Program-made: the position numbers and the translations under genes
Shown: one piece after another, positions 63,437 to 64,000 of the stretch
How positions within the stretch are numbered: the first letter of the stretch is position 1
Layout: every line of letters begins with the position of its first letter
Notes under the pieces: model-generated
Databases searched by the model: none
Seen by the model: only the letters and a program-made list of their open reading frames with translations
Told to the model about the DNA's origin: nothing
Assembly (NCBI RefSeq): GCF_001429045.1
Contig: NZ_LMHY01000002.1
Coordinates: forward strand, 62,001-126,000
Length of the DNA: 64,000 nt
Reading direction: 5' to 3'
DNA from: Pseudomonas sp. Root71
GTDB taxonomy: Bacteria > Pseudomonadota > Gammaproteobacteria > Pseudomonadales > Pseudomonadaceae

Positions 63437-64000
63437 TCAGGCGACCACTGCCTCGGCAGGCGACACGATGTTGGTCTTCATTCCTCGCGAACGACCTGAG
63501 CTCAAGTAAGCTGCAATCGACTCCTGCGTCACCTCACCCAAAAACACCCGCTCGGCATCCATCACCGGCAACCACGCTCGATTGAACTCGTACATGCGCG
63601 ACAGCAGGATGCGCAAATGTTCGTCGTACGCCGCCGTGGCATTGAACTCGCGTTGGTACTGCGCGCAGGTGCCGGTCTGACGGTGCAGGTCGCGACGTCG
63701 TACGTAACCCAGGGCTTTATTCTCGGCACAAGTGACCACCACATAGCGTCGGTCATGCTCGTCCATCAACTCCAGCGCTTCAGCCACCGGGGTTTGCGGG
63801 CTGACGGATGGGGCGTTGTCCGCCGCGTCTTCGGCTTTCACCAACAGCAGACGCTTGAGCGTGCTGTCCTGTCCGACGAAGTTGCTGACAAACTCATCCG
63901 CCGGATGCGCGAGCAGAGTGTCCGGGTGATCGATCTGCAGCAGCTTGCCGGCGCGGAAGATCGCAATCTTGTCGCCGAGCTTGATAGCCTCGTCGATGTC
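63437..64000 (-). CDS. Osmoprotectant (betaine/choline-type) ABC transporter ATPase, C-terminal part
   Basis: Only the last 187 residues are in the window; the gene runs off the right edge. The visible part opens DEAIKLGDKIAIFRAGKLLQ, the end of an ABC ATPase after its H-loop, and goes on with HPADEFVSNFVGQDSTLKRL, typical of the ProV/OpuCA/YehX group. A tandem CBS-domain region fills the C-terminus (TPVAEALELMDEHDRRYVVV and RAWLPVMDAERVFLGEVTQE). In this family the CBS pair senses ionic strength or nucleotides. Substrate cannot be told. The other transporter genes lie outside the window. Confidence 0.85.
   Translation of the reverse strand, partial: DIDEAIKLGDKIAIFRAGKLLQIDHPDTLLAHPADEFVSNFVGQDSTLKRLLLVKAEDAADNAPSVSPQTPVAEALELMDEHDRRYVVVTCAENKALGYVRRRDLHRQTGTCAQYQREFNATAAYDEHLRILLSRMYEFNRAWLPVMDAERVFLGEVTQESIAAYLSSGRSRGMKTNIVSPAEAVVA

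Overview
The window looks like a stretch of the core chromosome of a Pseudomonas species, most likely of the fluorescens/putida side of the genus. The base composition is high in GC and the codon use is even. The gene order from smpB to pnp and from nadC to speC follows, as I remember it, known Pseudomonas order. The intergenic gaps carry the short palindromic REP repeats typical of fluorescent pseudomonads. I see no prophage, insertion sequence, CRISPR array or defence island. No sequence search was run; identities rest on reading the proteins and on gene order.

Layout. (1) 1-6.1 kb: a lactate utilisation block on the minus strand (lldP, then the three LutABC/LldEFG subunits, then the start of an FAD/Fe-S D-lactate dehydrogenase), with a divergent GntR-type regulator and two regulator-like operators around the lldP promoter. 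(2) 6.1-22.9 kb: smpB, an NSS-family transporter, ratA, rnfH, bamE, fur, recN, the heat-shock genes grpE-dnaK-dnaJ, dapB, the carA-carB-greA operon and yhbY. (3) 22.9-38.3 kb: rlmE-ftsH-folP-glmM-tpiA-secG, two tRNA genes (Leu, initiator Met), then the translation and RNA-decay cluster rimP-nusA-infB-rbfA-truB-rpsO-pnp. (4) 38.4-47.2 kb: tRNA-Thr, a small DUF6388-like gene, nadC, a DUF1631-like gene, ampD-ampE, a chemoreceptor, a TatD nuclease and the fructose regulator cra. (5) 47.5-53.1 kb: the fructose phosphotransferase operon fruB-fruK-fruA. (6) 53.2-64 kb: a PhoD-like phosphatase, the piuB/piuA/piuC iron-siderophore group with a Sel1-repeat gene, speC, and the end of a CBS-domain ABC ATPase.

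The most rewarding signals lie between genes. They are: two near-consensus heat-shock promoters before grpE and dnaK (the second overlaps the grpE stop codon); a LexA box at recN; a FliA promoter at the chemoreceptor; an exact 12-base Cra operator at fruB; Fur-like boxes on both sides of the piuA/piuC divergence; and paired LldR-type operators at lldP. Intrinsic-terminator hairpins sit in the leaders of carA, of rimP-nusA and of speC, and look like attenuators. The carA and speC leaders are the best candidates for regulation worth describing. The speC leader also holds a 36-codon open frame that runs through the terminator.

The long open frames opposite carAB, dnaK, infB, pnp, fruB and piuA were judged to be shadows caused by GC-rich codon use.
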